A stretch of 64,000 nt of DNA from contig NZ_JAFMSS010000007.1 of assembly GCF_017916295.1 (NCBI RefSeq), positions 270,477-334,476 on the forward strand. The letters run 5' to 3'. The first letter of the stretch is position 1. Each line of letters opens with the position of its first letter. The notes under the pieces are model-generated. The model was not told where the DNA came from, did not search any database, and was given only the letters and a program-made list of their open reading frames with translations. Of this stretch, positions 53,136-62,291 are shown piece by piece. Origin of the DNA: Rubellimicrobium arenae. GTDB lineage: Bacteria; Pseudomonadota; Alphaproteobacteria; Rhodobacterales; Rhodobacteraceae. Both the position numbers and the translations under genes were made by a program.

Positions 53136-53156
53136 GCAACATGTGCTTGATGTTGC
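53136..53156. repeat. Inverted repeat between ABC exporter and DUF882 genes
   Basis: A perfect inverted repeat with 7-bp arms (GCAACAT and ATGTTGC) and 7-nt spacer. It lies 26 nt past the exporter stop and 90 nt before the DUF882 start, and has a second GC hairpin next to it (53105-53119, GTCCCG/CGGGAC). One may be a terminator and the other an operator. Confidence 0.45.
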
Positions 53157-53181
53157 TGGCATCCCACGGAGTCGCGGCGGC

Positions 53182-54885
53182 TCAGGCCGCGGCCAGCCGG
53201 GCATAAAGGCCGCCGCGCGCCGACAGTTCGGCATGGCTGCCGATCTCGGCGATGGCGCCGTCCTGCAGCACGGCGATCCGATCCGCATGGCGGATGGTGG
53301 CCAGACGGTGCGCGATGATGAGGGTCGTCCGTCCCTCGGCCAGCCGGTCCAGGGCCAGCTGGATCTCCCGCTCGGTCGCGGTGTCGAGCGCCGAGGTGGC
53401 TTCGTCCAGGATCAGGATGGGGGGGTTCTTGAGGAAGACCCGCGCGATGGCCACCCGCTGTTTCTGCCCGCCCGAGAGGGTCACGCCGCGCTCGCCCACG
53501 ATGGTGTCGAGCCCCTGGGGCAGGGCGTCGATCATGGGCCCGAGCCGGGCCAGGTCGGCGGCGCGGCGGATCTCGTCCTCGGAGGCGTCGAGGCGGCCAT
53601 AGGCGATGTTCTCTCGCAGCGTGCCGCCGAAGAGGAACACGTCCTGGCTCACGATCCCGATCTGCCGCCGGAGCGATTCGAGCGTGAGGTCCGTGACGGG
53701 GATGCCGTCCACGGTGATGCGGCCGGATGCGGGCTCGTAGAAGCGGGGCAGCAGAGCCAGCGCCGTGGTCTTGCCCGCCCCCGACGGACCCACGAAGGCC
53801 AGAGTCTCGCCCGGGCGGACCTCGAAGCTCAGATCGTGGAGGACGGGCCGGGCCGGGTCGTACCCGAAGCTCACGCCCTCGTAGCGCACCGCCCCGGTGA
53901 GGGCGGGGGCCGGGCGGGCCTGCGGGGCGTCCGCGATGTCCGGCTCGGTGGCCAGGAGGTCGAGGTAGCGCCGGAAGCCCGCGATGCCCTTGGGATAGGT
54001 TTCGATGACGGCGGCGATCTTCTCGAGCGGCTGGACGAAGATGCCGGCCAGAAGGAGGAAGGCCACGAAGCCCCCGGTGGTCAGTCCGCCGTTGAGCACG
54101 AACCAGGCCCCGGCGACCATGACGATCACCTGGATGCCCCGCATGGCCATGTAGTTGAAGGCGATCGAAGCGGCCATGATCCGGTAGGCGTCCAGCTTCG
54201 CCCCCCGGTAGCGGTCGTTGTCGCGGGCGAAGAGAGCCTTTTCGTGGTGTTCGTTGGCGAAGGACTGCACGACCCGGATGCCGCCCACGCTTTCCTCCAG
54301 CCGGACGTTGAAGTCGCCGAGCCGCGAGAAGATCGCCTGCCAGGTGTCGGTCATGCGTCCGCCATAGACGGCCACGACGGCGACGGCCGCGGGCACGATG
54401 GCCAGCGTGATGAGGGCGAGCGTCGGATGGATCGTCACCATCAGGGCGAAGGCCCCGGCAAAGGTCATGATGGCGATGAACAGATCTTCGGGCCCGTGAT
54501 GGGCGACCTCGCCGATCTCCTCGAGATCGCGCGTCACCCGGGCCACCAGCCGGCCGGTGCGCTGGGTGTCGTACCACCGCCAGGACAGCTTCTGCAGGTG
54601 GTCGAAGGCGCGGGCGCGCATCTCGGTCTCGATGTTGATCCCGAGCTTGTGGCCCCAGTAGGTCACCACCGCCATGAGGCCCGTGTTGACGACGTAGATC
54701 AGCAGCAGCGCCCCTGCGGCCAGGAGCGTGAGCCCCAGGTCCCCCGTGGGCAGGAGGTGGTCGATGAAGGACCGCACGGCCACCGGGAACGCGAGCTCGA
54801 GCACGCCCGACGCCACCGCGCAGCCGAAGTCGAGCCAGAACAGGCCCATCCAGGGGCGGTAATAGGCGAAGAACTGGCGGAGCAT
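53182..54885 (-). CDS. ABC exporter, fused membrane and ATP-binding domains (MsbA-like)
   Basis: A 567-residue half-transporter. Six transmembrane helices occupy residues 1 to 300; the ATPase follows with Walker A GPSGAGKTT, signature LSGGQKQRVAIARV, Walker B ILILDEATSALD and switch His in IIAHRLATI. It would act as a homodimer exporting lipid or a hydrophobic compound. I chose the ATG at 54885, which has AAGGA 7 nt upstream, over a GTG at 54921. It stands between a DUF882 gene and the RND pump, with no obvious shared operon. Confidence 0.9.
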   Translation of the reverse strand: MLRQFFAYYRPWMGLFWLDFGCAVASGVLELAFPVAVRSFIDHLLPTGDLGLTLLAAGALLLIYVVNTGLMAVVTYWGHKLGINIETEMRARAFDHLQKLSWRWYDTQRTGRLVARVTRDLEEIGEVAHHGPEDLFIAIMTFAGAFALMVTIHPTLALITLAIVPAAVAVVAVYGGRMTDTWQAIFSRLGDFNVRLEESVGGIRVVQSFANEHHEKALFARDNDRYRGAKLDAYRIMAASIAFNYMAMRGIQVIVMVAGAWFVLNGGLTTGGFVAFLLLAGIFVQPLEKIAAVIETYPKGIAGFRRYLDLLATEPDIADAPQARPAPALTGAVRYEGVSFGYDPARPVLHDLSFEVRPGETLAFVGPSGAGKTTALALLPRFYEPASGRITVDGIPVTDLTLESLRRQIGIVSQDVFLFGGTLRENIAYGRLDASEDEIRRAADLARLGPMIDALPQGLDTIVGERGVTLSGGQKQRVAIARVFLKNPPILILDEATSALDTATEREIQLALDRLAEGRTTLIIAHRLATIRHADRIAVLQDGAIAEIGSHAELSARGGLYARLAAA

Positions 54886-55071
54886 TCGAGGGTCCTTGGG
54901 GCGGTCGGGGTTCAGGATCACCCCCTTGGCCAGGGGTGAAGGGGTCGTGGCCCGGGTCGGGCTGGTCGTCGTCGGGCCAGAAGCCCTGGGCGCGCATCTA
55001 GCGGAGAGAGCGCGCCGCAGGGAAGGGCCCGGTGCGGCCGCCTTCCCGGCTCCTGCGGGGCAGGGTCGCCT

Positions 55072-58000
55072 TCACGAGGTCCGCGCCACGGGGTCCGGGG
55101 CCGGTGCCCTCCGCCGCCAGCCAGTCAGGCGGGTGACGAGGACGTAAAGCGCGGGGACCAGGAAGATGCCGATGAAGGTGGCGGCCAGGGTGCCCCCCAG
55201 GACGCCGATGCCGATGGCGTTCTGCGCGCCCGCGCCGGCTCCGGTGGCGGTGGCCAGCGGCACGACGCCCAGCGCGAAGGCGATCGAGGTCATCAGGATG
55301 GGCCGGAGCCGGAGCCGGGCGGCCTCGGACGCGGCCTGCGCGGCGGTTCGGCCCTGCGCCTCCAGCTCGCGGGCGAACTCCACGATCAGGATGGCGTTCT
55401 TGGCCGCGAGGCCGATCGTCGTGAGCAGGCCCACCTTGAAATACACGTCGTTCGACTGCCCGAAGATCCAGGCGGCCGCCAGCGCGCCAAGGACGCCCAC
55501 GGGCACCGAGAGCATGACCGAGAACGGGATCGCCCAGCTCTCGTAGAGGGCGGCGAGGCACAGGAAGACCACCAGGATCGAGAGGGCGTAAAGGTAGGGT
55601 GCCTGGTTGCCCGACTGCCGTTCCTGATAGCTGAGGCCGGTCCAGGCGACGCCCCAGCCGCCGGGGATCTGCGAGACCATCTCCTCCATGGCGTCCATGG
55701 CCTCGCCCGAGCTGGTGCCCGGCGCCTCGGAGCCGTCGATGGACAGCGCGGGCTGGCCGTCGATGCGCGACAGCGTCGGCGCGACGGGCGACCAGTCGGT
55801 CGTGATGAAGGACGAGAAGGGCACCATCTCGCCGTCCGCGTTGCGGGCGTACCAGCTCTCGATGTCCTCGGGCTGCATGCGCGAGGCGGCCTCGCCCTGG
55901 ACCATGACGGGACGGAGGGTCGAGCCGAGCACGAAGTCGTTGACGTTCTCGCCCGCGAAGATGATCGACAGCATCGCATTCACCTGCGGCACCGACAGGC
56001 CGAAGCTTTCGGCCTTCTGCTGGTCGATGTTGATGCGGAGCGCGCTCTCGTCCTCGGTCCCGGTGGCGCGGACGCTTTGGACCCGGCCATCGGTCTCGGC
56101 CATCTCCACCAGACGCTCGGCGGCGGTGCGGAGGGCGTCGGTGCCGGCGCTGGTCTGGTCCACGAGATACATCGAAAAGCCCGACGCGTTGCCGAGCCCC
56201 TGGATGGCCGGCGGCTGGATGATGAAGATCCGGCCGGCGCGGTGGCCCGAGAAGCGGGCGTTGGCGCGCTGGGCCACCGAGGCGGCGGACAGCTCGGGGT
56301 CCGACCGCTCCTCGAAGTCCTTGAGCTTGATGAAGAGCATGGCCCGGTTCTGGCCGGTGCCCTGGAAGCCGAAGCTGAGCGCGGCGAAGGTCGACTCCAC
56401 GGCCGCGGACTCCTCGTTCAGCATGTAGTTCTCGACCTCCTCGACGACGGCCGCGGTCTGGGCGGAGGTGGCCCCCTCGGACAGGTTGATCTGCGTCATC
56501 AGCACGCCCTGGTCCTCGGAGGGCAGGAAGGAGCTGTCGAGCCGCCCGTAGATCTGCCACGCCGCCAAGCCGATCCCGCAAAGCACCAGGAGGGCCAGGA
56601 GCGGCCAGGCGACGATGCGCCGGACGGTCGCCGCATAGCCCCGCGTGGTCGCGTCGAAGCCCCTGTTGAAGACGCGGGCGGGCCAGAAGCCGCCGCCGGG
56701 CCGTCGCGCCTTGAGGAAGGAGGCGCAAAGGGCGGGCGTCAGGATCAGCGCCACCAGCGCCGACAGCACCATGGCCGAGATGATCGTGGCCGAGAACTGC
56801 CGGTAGATCACGCCCGTGGAGCCCGGGAAGAAGGCCATGGGCAGGAACACCGCCGACAGCACCAGCGCGATGCCGATGAGCGCCCCGGTGATCTGGGACA
56901 TGCTCTTCTCGGTGGCTTCGACGGGGGGCAGGTGCTCGTCCTCCATCACCCGCTCGACGTTCTCGACCACCACGATGGCGTCGTCCACCAGCAGGCCGAT
57001 GGCCAGCACCATGGCGAACATGGTCAGCGTGTTGATCGAATACCCCAGGATGGCCAGCACCGCGAAGGTGCCGAGCAGGACCACGGGCACGGCGATCACC
57101 GGGATCAGCGTCGCGCGCCAGTTCTGGAGGAACACGAGGATCACCAGGAACACGAGCGCGACCGCCTCGATCAAGGTGTGCTCCACCTGCTCGATGGAGA
57201 GCTCCACGAAGGGGGAGGTGTCGTAGGCGTAGCGGATCTCGACGCCCTCGGGCAGGGCGCCCTCGAGGTCGGCCAGCGTCGCCCGCACGGCGGCGGCGGT
57301 GTCCACGGCGTTGGCGCCCGTGGCCAGGTTCACGCCGAAGCCCGAGGCCGGCAGGCCGTTGAACCGGGAGTCGCCGCCATAGCGCTCCTGCCCGATCTCG
57401 ACCCGGGCCACGTCGCCCAGGTAGACGGTGCCGGTGCCGCCGGTCTTGACCTGGATGCCCTCGAACTCCTCGACGGTGGAGAGCTGGCTTTGGGCGGTGA
57501 TCGTGGCGGTGAACTGCTGGCCGGGGATCACCGGCTGCGTGCCCAGCGCGCCCACCGAGACGGTCGTGTTCTGCGCCTCGACCGCCGAAACGATGTCGGA
57601 CGGCGTGAGCTGGTACTGGGCGAGCCTGAGCGGGTCGAGCCAGATCCGCATGGCGTAACCCGATCCGAAGGCGTTGATGCCGCCGACGCCCTCGGTCCGC
57701 TGGACCGGCCCCTCGATGGTGGTGGACAGGATGTCGCCCAGCTGGAGCGTGGTGTAGCGCCCGTCCGTCGACACCAGCGAGCCCACCAGGAGGATGGAGG
57801 ATGAGGATCGCGAGACTGTCACGCCGCTGCGCTGCACGGCGTCCGGGAGCCGTCCCTCGACCTGCTGGACGCGGCTCTGGACCTCGTTCTGCGCGTCGGC
57901 GCCCTCGATGCTTTCGTCGAAGGTCAGGGTGATGCTGGCCGACCCCTCGCGCGAGGAGGAGACCATGTAAAGCAGGCCGTCGAGCCCCGTGAGGCCGTCC

Positions 58001-58197
58001 TCGATCACCTGGGTCACGGAACCCTGCACCGCCTCGGCCGTCGCGCCGGGATAGGAGCCGGAGATGCGGACGGTGGTGGGCGCGATGTCAGGGTACTGCG
58101 ACACCGACAGCGTGGTGAGGGCAAACGCCCCGGCCAGCATGGTGACGATGGCGAGCACCCAGGCGAAGACCGGGCGGTGGATGAAGAAGCGGGGCAT
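55072..58197 (-). CDS. RND efflux transporter, inner-membrane pump (AcrB/HAE1 type)
   Basis: A 1041-residue pump with 12 helices and two large periplasmic loops. The proton-relay Asp pair is in IGLLVDDAIVVVENVERVM and the partner Lys in IGLAAKNAILIVEFAREL. The opening MPRFFIHRPVFAWVLAIV and a final VLVTRLTGWRRR are typical. It exports hydrophobic compounds, probably antimicrobials or metabolites, using the proton gradient. It starts 6 bp after the adaptor gene. No outer-membrane channel (TolC/OprM) is encoded here. Confidence 0.95.
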   Translation of the reverse strand: MPRFFIHRPVFAWVLAIVTMLAGAFALTTLSVSQYPDIAPTTVRISGSYPGATAEAVQGSVTQVIEDGLTGLDGLLYMVSSSREGSASITLTFDESIEGADAQNEVQSRVQQVEGRLPDAVQRSGVTVSRSSSSILLVGSLVSTDGRYTTLQLGDILSTTIEGPVQRTEGVGGINAFGSGYAMRIWLDPLRLAQYQLTPSDIVSAVEAQNTTVSVGALGTQPVIPGQQFTATITAQSQLSTVEEFEGIQVKTGGTGTVYLGDVARVEIGQERYGGDSRFNGLPASGFGVNLATGANAVDTAAAVRATLADLEGALPEGVEIRYAYDTSPFVELSIEQVEHTLIEAVALVFLVILVFLQNWRATLIPVIAVPVVLLGTFAVLAILGYSINTLTMFAMVLAIGLLVDDAIVVVENVERVMEDEHLPPVEATEKSMSQITGALIGIALVLSAVFLPMAFFPGSTGVIYRQFSATIISAMVLSALVALILTPALCASFLKARRPGGGFWPARVFNRGFDATTRGYAATVRRIVAWPLLALLVLCGIGLAAWQIYGRLDSSFLPSEDQGVLMTQINLSEGATSAQTAAVVEEVENYMLNEESAAVESTFAALSFGFQGTGQNRAMLFIKLKDFEERSDPELSAASVAQRANARFSGHRAGRIFIIQPPAIQGLGNASGFSMYLVDQTSAGTDALRTAAERLVEMAETDGRVQSVRATGTEDESALRINIDQQKAESFGLSVPQVNAMLSIIFAGENVNDFVLGSTLRPVMVQGEAASRMQPEDIESWYARNADGEMVPFSSFITTDWSPVAPTLSRIDGQPALSIDGSEAPGTSSGEAMDAMEEMVSQIPGGWGVAWTGLSYQERQSGNQAPYLYALSILVVFLCLAALYESWAIPFSVMLSVPVGVLGALAAAWIFGQSNDVYFKVGLLTTIGLAAKNAILIVEFARELEAQGRTAAQAASEAARLRLRPILMTSIAFALGVVPLATATGAGAGAQNAIGIGVLGGTLAATFIGIFLVPALYVLVTRLTGWRRRAPAPDPVARTS

Positions 58198-58203
58198 GTC
58201 GGC

Positions 58204-59550
58204 TCACTCCTGTCGGGCGGGGGCGGGGGTGCCGGGGGCCGATGCGCCCGTGGCAGACGGGGCGGCGTTGGCCTGCTGGGCGGTTTCTCCCTGCTGCGCC
58301 GCGCCGTCCTGCCCGGCCGTGGGCTCCGCCCCGGCCGGGGCCAGGTCGCGCACCACGCCCTGGTCGTCGATCTCGACCGGAACGGTCTCGACCTCGGCTC
58401 CGTCGCGAAGGTTGTTCAGGCCGTCCACGATCAGCATCTCGCCCGGCTGCACGCCCTCGGTCACGATCCAGCCGTTGTCATGCGTCCCGGTGGTCGTCAG
58501 CGTGACCTGACGCGCGAGACCCTCCTGCGCCACGAAGGCGGTGAGCGAGCCGTCCGGCGCGCGGCTGGTGGCGCGCTGCGGGACGATGATCCCCGCGCTG
58601 GTGCCCAGCGTGACCTCCACCCGGAGGAACTGCCCTGGAAGGATGCGGCGGTCGGGATTGGGGAAGCGCACCCGGAAATCGACCGTGCCGGTGGTTTCGG
58701 AGACGGTGGTGCCGGGGGTGACCAGGGTGCCCTCGTTCCCGTAGGTTTCCCCCGTCTCCAGCACCAGCTTGAGGCCAAGCGTGTCGCCGGCCGCCAGGGT
58801 TCCGGCGTCGATGCGCTCCCGGATCCGCATCATGCGGGCGCTGGATTCGGTCAGGTCCACGTAGATGGGATCAAGGCGCGTCACCGTGGCCAGCGCCTCG
58901 GCCTGGTTGGCGGTGACGATCTCGCCCAGGGACACCTCCGAGACGCTGGGGATGCCGTCGATCGGACTGCGGATCTCGGTCCGCTGGAGATCAAGGCGCG
59001 CGGACTGGAGCGCGGCCTCCGCCGAAGCGAGCGTGGCCTGCGACTGCGACAGGGCGGCCTCGGCGGTTTCCAGGTCGGCGCGGGTGACGGCGCTCCCCTG
59101 CAGGGTGCGGTAGCGCTCCACCGTGGCCTGCGCGGTGGCGACGCTGGCCTGGGCGCCTGCGACGTTCGCCTCGGCGGCGGCGACGTCGGCGGCATAGGTG
59201 TCGTCCTCGATCCGGAACAGGAGATCGCCCGCGGCCACCGGCTGGCCCGGCTGGTAGGCCACCTCCTCGATGGCTCCGGCGACCCGGGGCCGGATCGCGG
59301 CCTCCTCATAGGCCACGGCCCGGCCCGGCAGGGTCAGCGTGTAGGGGATCTCCTCGGTGGCGAGCTCGATGACGCCGACCTGGGTGGGCCCCGAGGGCGC
59401 CCCCCCGGGGCCGCCGCCCGGCGGTCCGCCCGCCGACTGCGCCAGCGCCGCCATCGGGCCCAGCCCGAGCGAGACGGCCAGCCCGATCGCGCCAAGCCCG
59501 GCGACGGCCCGCCCGAACCCCGCGCGGCTGATCATCGGTCCGATCTGCAT
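58204..59550 (-). CDS. RND efflux periplasmic adaptor (AcrA type)
   Basis: A 448-residue membrane-fusion protein. A signal peptide ending near ALAQS is followed by a Gly/Pro-rich linker. The lipoyl halves are split by a long Ala-rich coiled-coil hairpin (about 120-190), then come the beta-barrel and membrane-proximal domains (ILPGQFLRVEVTLG, GLARQVTLTTTG). The last 50 or so residues are an Ala/Gln/Pro-rich tail not needed for the fold. It links the AcrB-like pump to an outer-membrane channel encoded elsewhere. Confidence 0.93.
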   Translation of the reverse strand: MQIGPMISRAGFGRAVAGLGAIGLAVSLGLGPMAALAQSAGGPPGGGPGGAPSGPTQVGVIELATEEIPYTLTLPGRAVAYEEAAIRPRVAGAIEEVAYQPGQPVAAGDLLFRIEDDTYAADVAAAEANVAGAQASVATAQATVERYRTLQGSAVTRADLETAEAALSQSQATLASAEAALQSARLDLQRTEIRSPIDGIPSVSEVSLGEIVTANQAEALATVTRLDPIYVDLTESSARMMRIRERIDAGTLAAGDTLGLKLVLETGETYGNEGTLVTPGTTVSETTGTVDFRVRFPNPDRRILPGQFLRVEVTLGTSAGIIVPQRATSRAPDGSLTAFVAQEGLARQVTLTTTGTHDNGWIVTEGVQPGEMLIVDGLNNLRDGAEVETVPVEIDDQGVVRDLAPAGAEPTAGQDGAAQQGETAQQANAAPSATGASAPGTPAPARQE

Positions 59551-59991
59551 GGCCTGTCCTCTTCCTCTTGCCGGGGCATCGCCGCCGTCGTTCCCCTGAT
59601 CAACATAATGCTGGCAGCGAACCGTTCCGCCCGGTCACGCCGAAGTTCCCTCCGTGTCGGACCGTGGCGCACGCGCCCGCGCCCGCGCCAGGCCCTCGGG
59701 CTCCGGGGCACGAATGCCACCACCGCAGGCTGGCGGGCCAGCCCTGGCCGGGAGAGCGCCTCTGAATCCATGTCCATCCTTGCCTGAGTGAGGTCCGCCG
59801 GACCCGTCAGGTCCCGCGGGAACGGCGTCGAGGAGGGCGGGAGGGTTCTGCCCGACCGGCCCTTGAACGGATCGGGCGAGGGTTTCCGTCGCCCTCACCT
59901 CACAGGCGTCATGCGAATGGCAAAGGGGGAAGGGCACGGGAACGTGCCCTCCCCCCCGTGATGATCCCGGCCCGTCGAAGCCGGCGTTGGC
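59551..59991. other. 441-bp gap between adaptor and TonB receptor genes
   Basis: No supported gene. The right end holds the receptor's terminator. A 76-residue frame around 59532-59777 on the minus strand overlaps the adaptor start and has Arg-rich, unstructured composition, so I reject it. The promoter of the efflux operon should lie here; no clear operator was seen. Confidence 0.5.
59922..59957 (-). terminator. Intrinsic terminator of the TonB-dependent receptor gene
   Basis: On the minus strand a GC stem with core GGGCACG/CGTGCCC, extended by runs of G and C, has a 4-nt loop and ends in TTT, about 35 nt past the receptor stop. Confidence 0.75.
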
Positions 59992-62142
59992 TCAGAAGCT
60001 CTTGCGGACGGCGAGGCTGACGTTGCGGCCTTCGCCCTGGTAGCAGGTCGTGGCCCCCTGGCAGGCGGCGACGTAATCCTCATCCGTGAGGTTCGAGACG
60101 TCGACGTTGGCGGTCCAGCCCCCCTCGAAGTCATAGGACATCCCGGCGTCGTACAGCACCGTCAAAGGCACGCGCAGCGTGTTCTCGTTGTCGGCCCAGG
60201 ACGGGCCCATGACGCGCACCCCTGCCGAGACGGTCAGCCCTTCGGCCGCCGCCGGCTGCCAGGCGACCGCAAAGGCGGCCTGGTCCTCGATGACCCGCCA
60301 GGGGGTCGTGCCCTCCAGCGCCGGGGTGGCCTCGTTCTCCGTCACCTCGACATCGAGCGAGGTGAGGCTGGCCCGGTAGGTCAGGCCGTCCACGAGCTCG
60401 CCCTGGGCCTCGATCTCGAACCCGCGCGACCGGACATCGCCGATCAGGACCGGCTCGTAGGGCGTGGTCGAGCCCGTCCAGCGGGTGTCGACGATGTCCT
60501 CCCGGTCGATCTGGAACGCCGCGAAGGTCAGCAGCGTCCGCTCGTTCGGGGACCATTTCACGCCCGCCTCGACCTGACGGCCGGACTCGGGCGACACGTC
60601 GCCGGACAGCGGCAGCTCCACCACGTTCGGGTTGAAGTAGGTGCCGGCGGTCACATAGGGCACCGCGTTGCCGATCTCCCGGGCGAGGCTCATCCGCCAG
60701 GAGAACTCGCCATCCTCGCGCGAGGCGCCTTCGACGCCGCCCCGCGTCACGTCGATGTCCACGAGATCGTAACGGCCGTTCAGGGTCGCGATCCAGCCGT
60801 CGCCCCAGCGCAGCTGATCCTGGGCGTAAAGGCCGAGCTGGTTCATCCGCAGGTCCACCGAGGTCGGGAAGCCGCCGTCGGTCGGGATCGTGCCGTAGTC
60901 CGGGTCCGAGGCCGAGAGCGGGCCCGCCGCGGGATAGGACTGCACCTCGTCCAGCTCGTAGTGCTTGGCATCCAGTCCGAACAGGAGCTGGTGCTCGACG
61001 GCCCCGGTCGTGAAGGTCCGCTCGATCCGCAGGTCGTTGTTCAGGCTGGTCGCCTCGGAGTCGAGGATGAAGCCCAGGCGGAACAGGCTGTCGTCCCCGT
61101 TCAGGGGCTGCGCCCCGGTCGTGTAGCCCAGGCCCAGGACCGCGCGCTCGGACAGGTCCACCCAGCTGTATCGGGTGGTGTTGGTGAGCCGCCAGGCGCC
61201 GATGTCCTGCCGGTAGATCGCCGTGGCCAGCCACTGCTCGCGCTCATAGGAGTCGTAGCCGGGCTCGCCGGTGTTGAAGTAACGGTCGAAGGTGCCGAAG
61301 GAGGTGGGCTCCACGGTGCCGTAGTAGGGCAGCCAGGCCCCGCCGACGTGATCCTCGTCCATGCGGGTGTAGCTCGTGGTGACGGTTAGCGTGCCGCCGT
61401 TCCCGAAGGTCTTGGCGACGCCCCCCGTCAGGACGCCTTCCAGCCCGTCGTCGAAGGCGCCGTGGCCGTCCACGCGCTGGAGCTTGGCCCCGAAGCGGTA
61501 GGCCAGTCCGCCGTTCGTGGTCCCGCCCTGGTCGTAGCTGGTCCAGGCCCGCCCTTCGCTGTCGACCCCGGCCTCGGCCAGGGCGCCGGGCTCGCCGCCC
61601 GGCAGGCGGCTGACATAGTTGACCACGCCGCCCGGGTTGGACGCGCCATACAGCATGGAGGACGGGCCGCGCAGCACCTCGACGCGCTCCACGAGGAAGG
61701 GATCGACGTAGACCGCGCCGAAGCCGTAGGACAGGAGTTGCAGGCCGTCCAGGAACACGCCCGTCTGCGTGGCGTCGAAGCCGCGCGTGAAGAACCAGTT
61801 GGTGTCGCTGTCATAGCCGTAGGGCGCGGCCTGCACCCCGGCCGAGTAGGCCAGCACCTCGTCCACCTTGGCGGCGTTGGTCGCGGCGACCTGCTCGGCG
61901 CTGACCACGCTGACCGACTGGGGCACCTCGGTGATGGGCGTGGCGGTCTTGACCCCCGTCAGGGTGAAGGGATTGGCCCGGTCGCCCACCGGATCCGCGC
62001 CGAGCACGCTGAACGTGATCTGGCCCAGGTCGACGACGTCGGACGGCGCGGGGGCGGCCTGCTGCGCGGCGGCAAGGACCGGCAGGACGGTCACAAGGGC
62101 GGTCTGGCCCAGGAGCGAGGCCAGACGGGGTGGGCGGGGCAT
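59992..62142 (-). CDS. TonB-dependent siderophore receptor
   Basis: A 716-residue outer-membrane receptor. A signal peptide ends near AAAQQ. The plug has the TonB-box-like region and VPQSVSVVSAEQVAATNAAKVDE, cited by its ends VPQSVSVVS and AAKVDE, then VEVLRGPSSMLYGASNPGGVVNYVS, cited as VEVLRGPSSMLYG. A 22-strand barrel follows and the protein ends in Phe (VSLAVRKSF), the usual outer-membrane assembly signal. The pattern is that of ferric-hydroxamate or catecholate receptors. The ATG at 62142 follows AAGGAAGGA. An AraC-type regulator gene is upstream and a TonB-energising gene lies nearby. Confidence 0.94.
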   Translation of the reverse strand: MPRPPRLASLLGQTALVTVLPVLAAAQQAAPAPSDVVDLGQITFSVLGADPVGDRANPFTLTGVKTATPITEVPQSVSVVSAEQVAATNAAKVDEVLAYSAGVQAAPYGYDSDTNWFFTRGFDATQTGVFLDGLQLLSYGFGAVYVDPFLVERVEVLRGPSSMLYGASNPGGVVNYVSRLPGGEPGALAEAGVDSEGRAWTSYDQGGTTNGGLAYRFGAKLQRVDGHGAFDDGLEGVLTGGVAKTFGNGGTLTVTTSYTRMDEDHVGGAWLPYYGTVEPTSFGTFDRYFNTGEPGYDSYEREQWLATAIYRQDIGAWRLTNTTRYSWVDLSERAVLGLGYTTGAQPLNGDDSLFRLGFILDSEATSLNNDLRIERTFTTGAVEHQLLFGLDAKHYELDEVQSYPAAGPLSASDPDYGTIPTDGGFPTSVDLRMNQLGLYAQDQLRWGDGWIATLNGRYDLVDIDVTRGGVEGASREDGEFSWRMSLAREIGNAVPYVTAGTYFNPNVVELPLSGDVSPESGRQVEAGVKWSPNERTLLTFAAFQIDREDIVDTRWTGSTTPYEPVLIGDVRSRGFEIEAQGELVDGLTYRASLTSLDVEVTENEATPALEGTTPWRVIEDQAAFAVAWQPAAAEGLTVSAGVRVMGPSWADNENTLRVPLTVLYDAGMSYDFEGGWTANVDVSNLTDEDYVAACQGATTCYQGEGRNVSLAVRKSF

Positions 62143-62291
62143 CGATGATCCTTCCTTGAGTGGTCTTGGCCGCGCAGCACGGGGCAAGCCCTGCGCCGCG
62201 GCCAATCTGTTTTCCGAGCATTTATGTCGGGTATCCGGCCGCGTCTTGCCGGATCCTGTCGTGAGTTGACGGATCCGTTGGCAAAATGCCG

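Noticed and set aside
59532..59777. An 81-codon minus-strand frame before the efflux adaptor
   Set aside because: It overlaps the adaptor start, is Arg-rich without structure and has no ribosome site.
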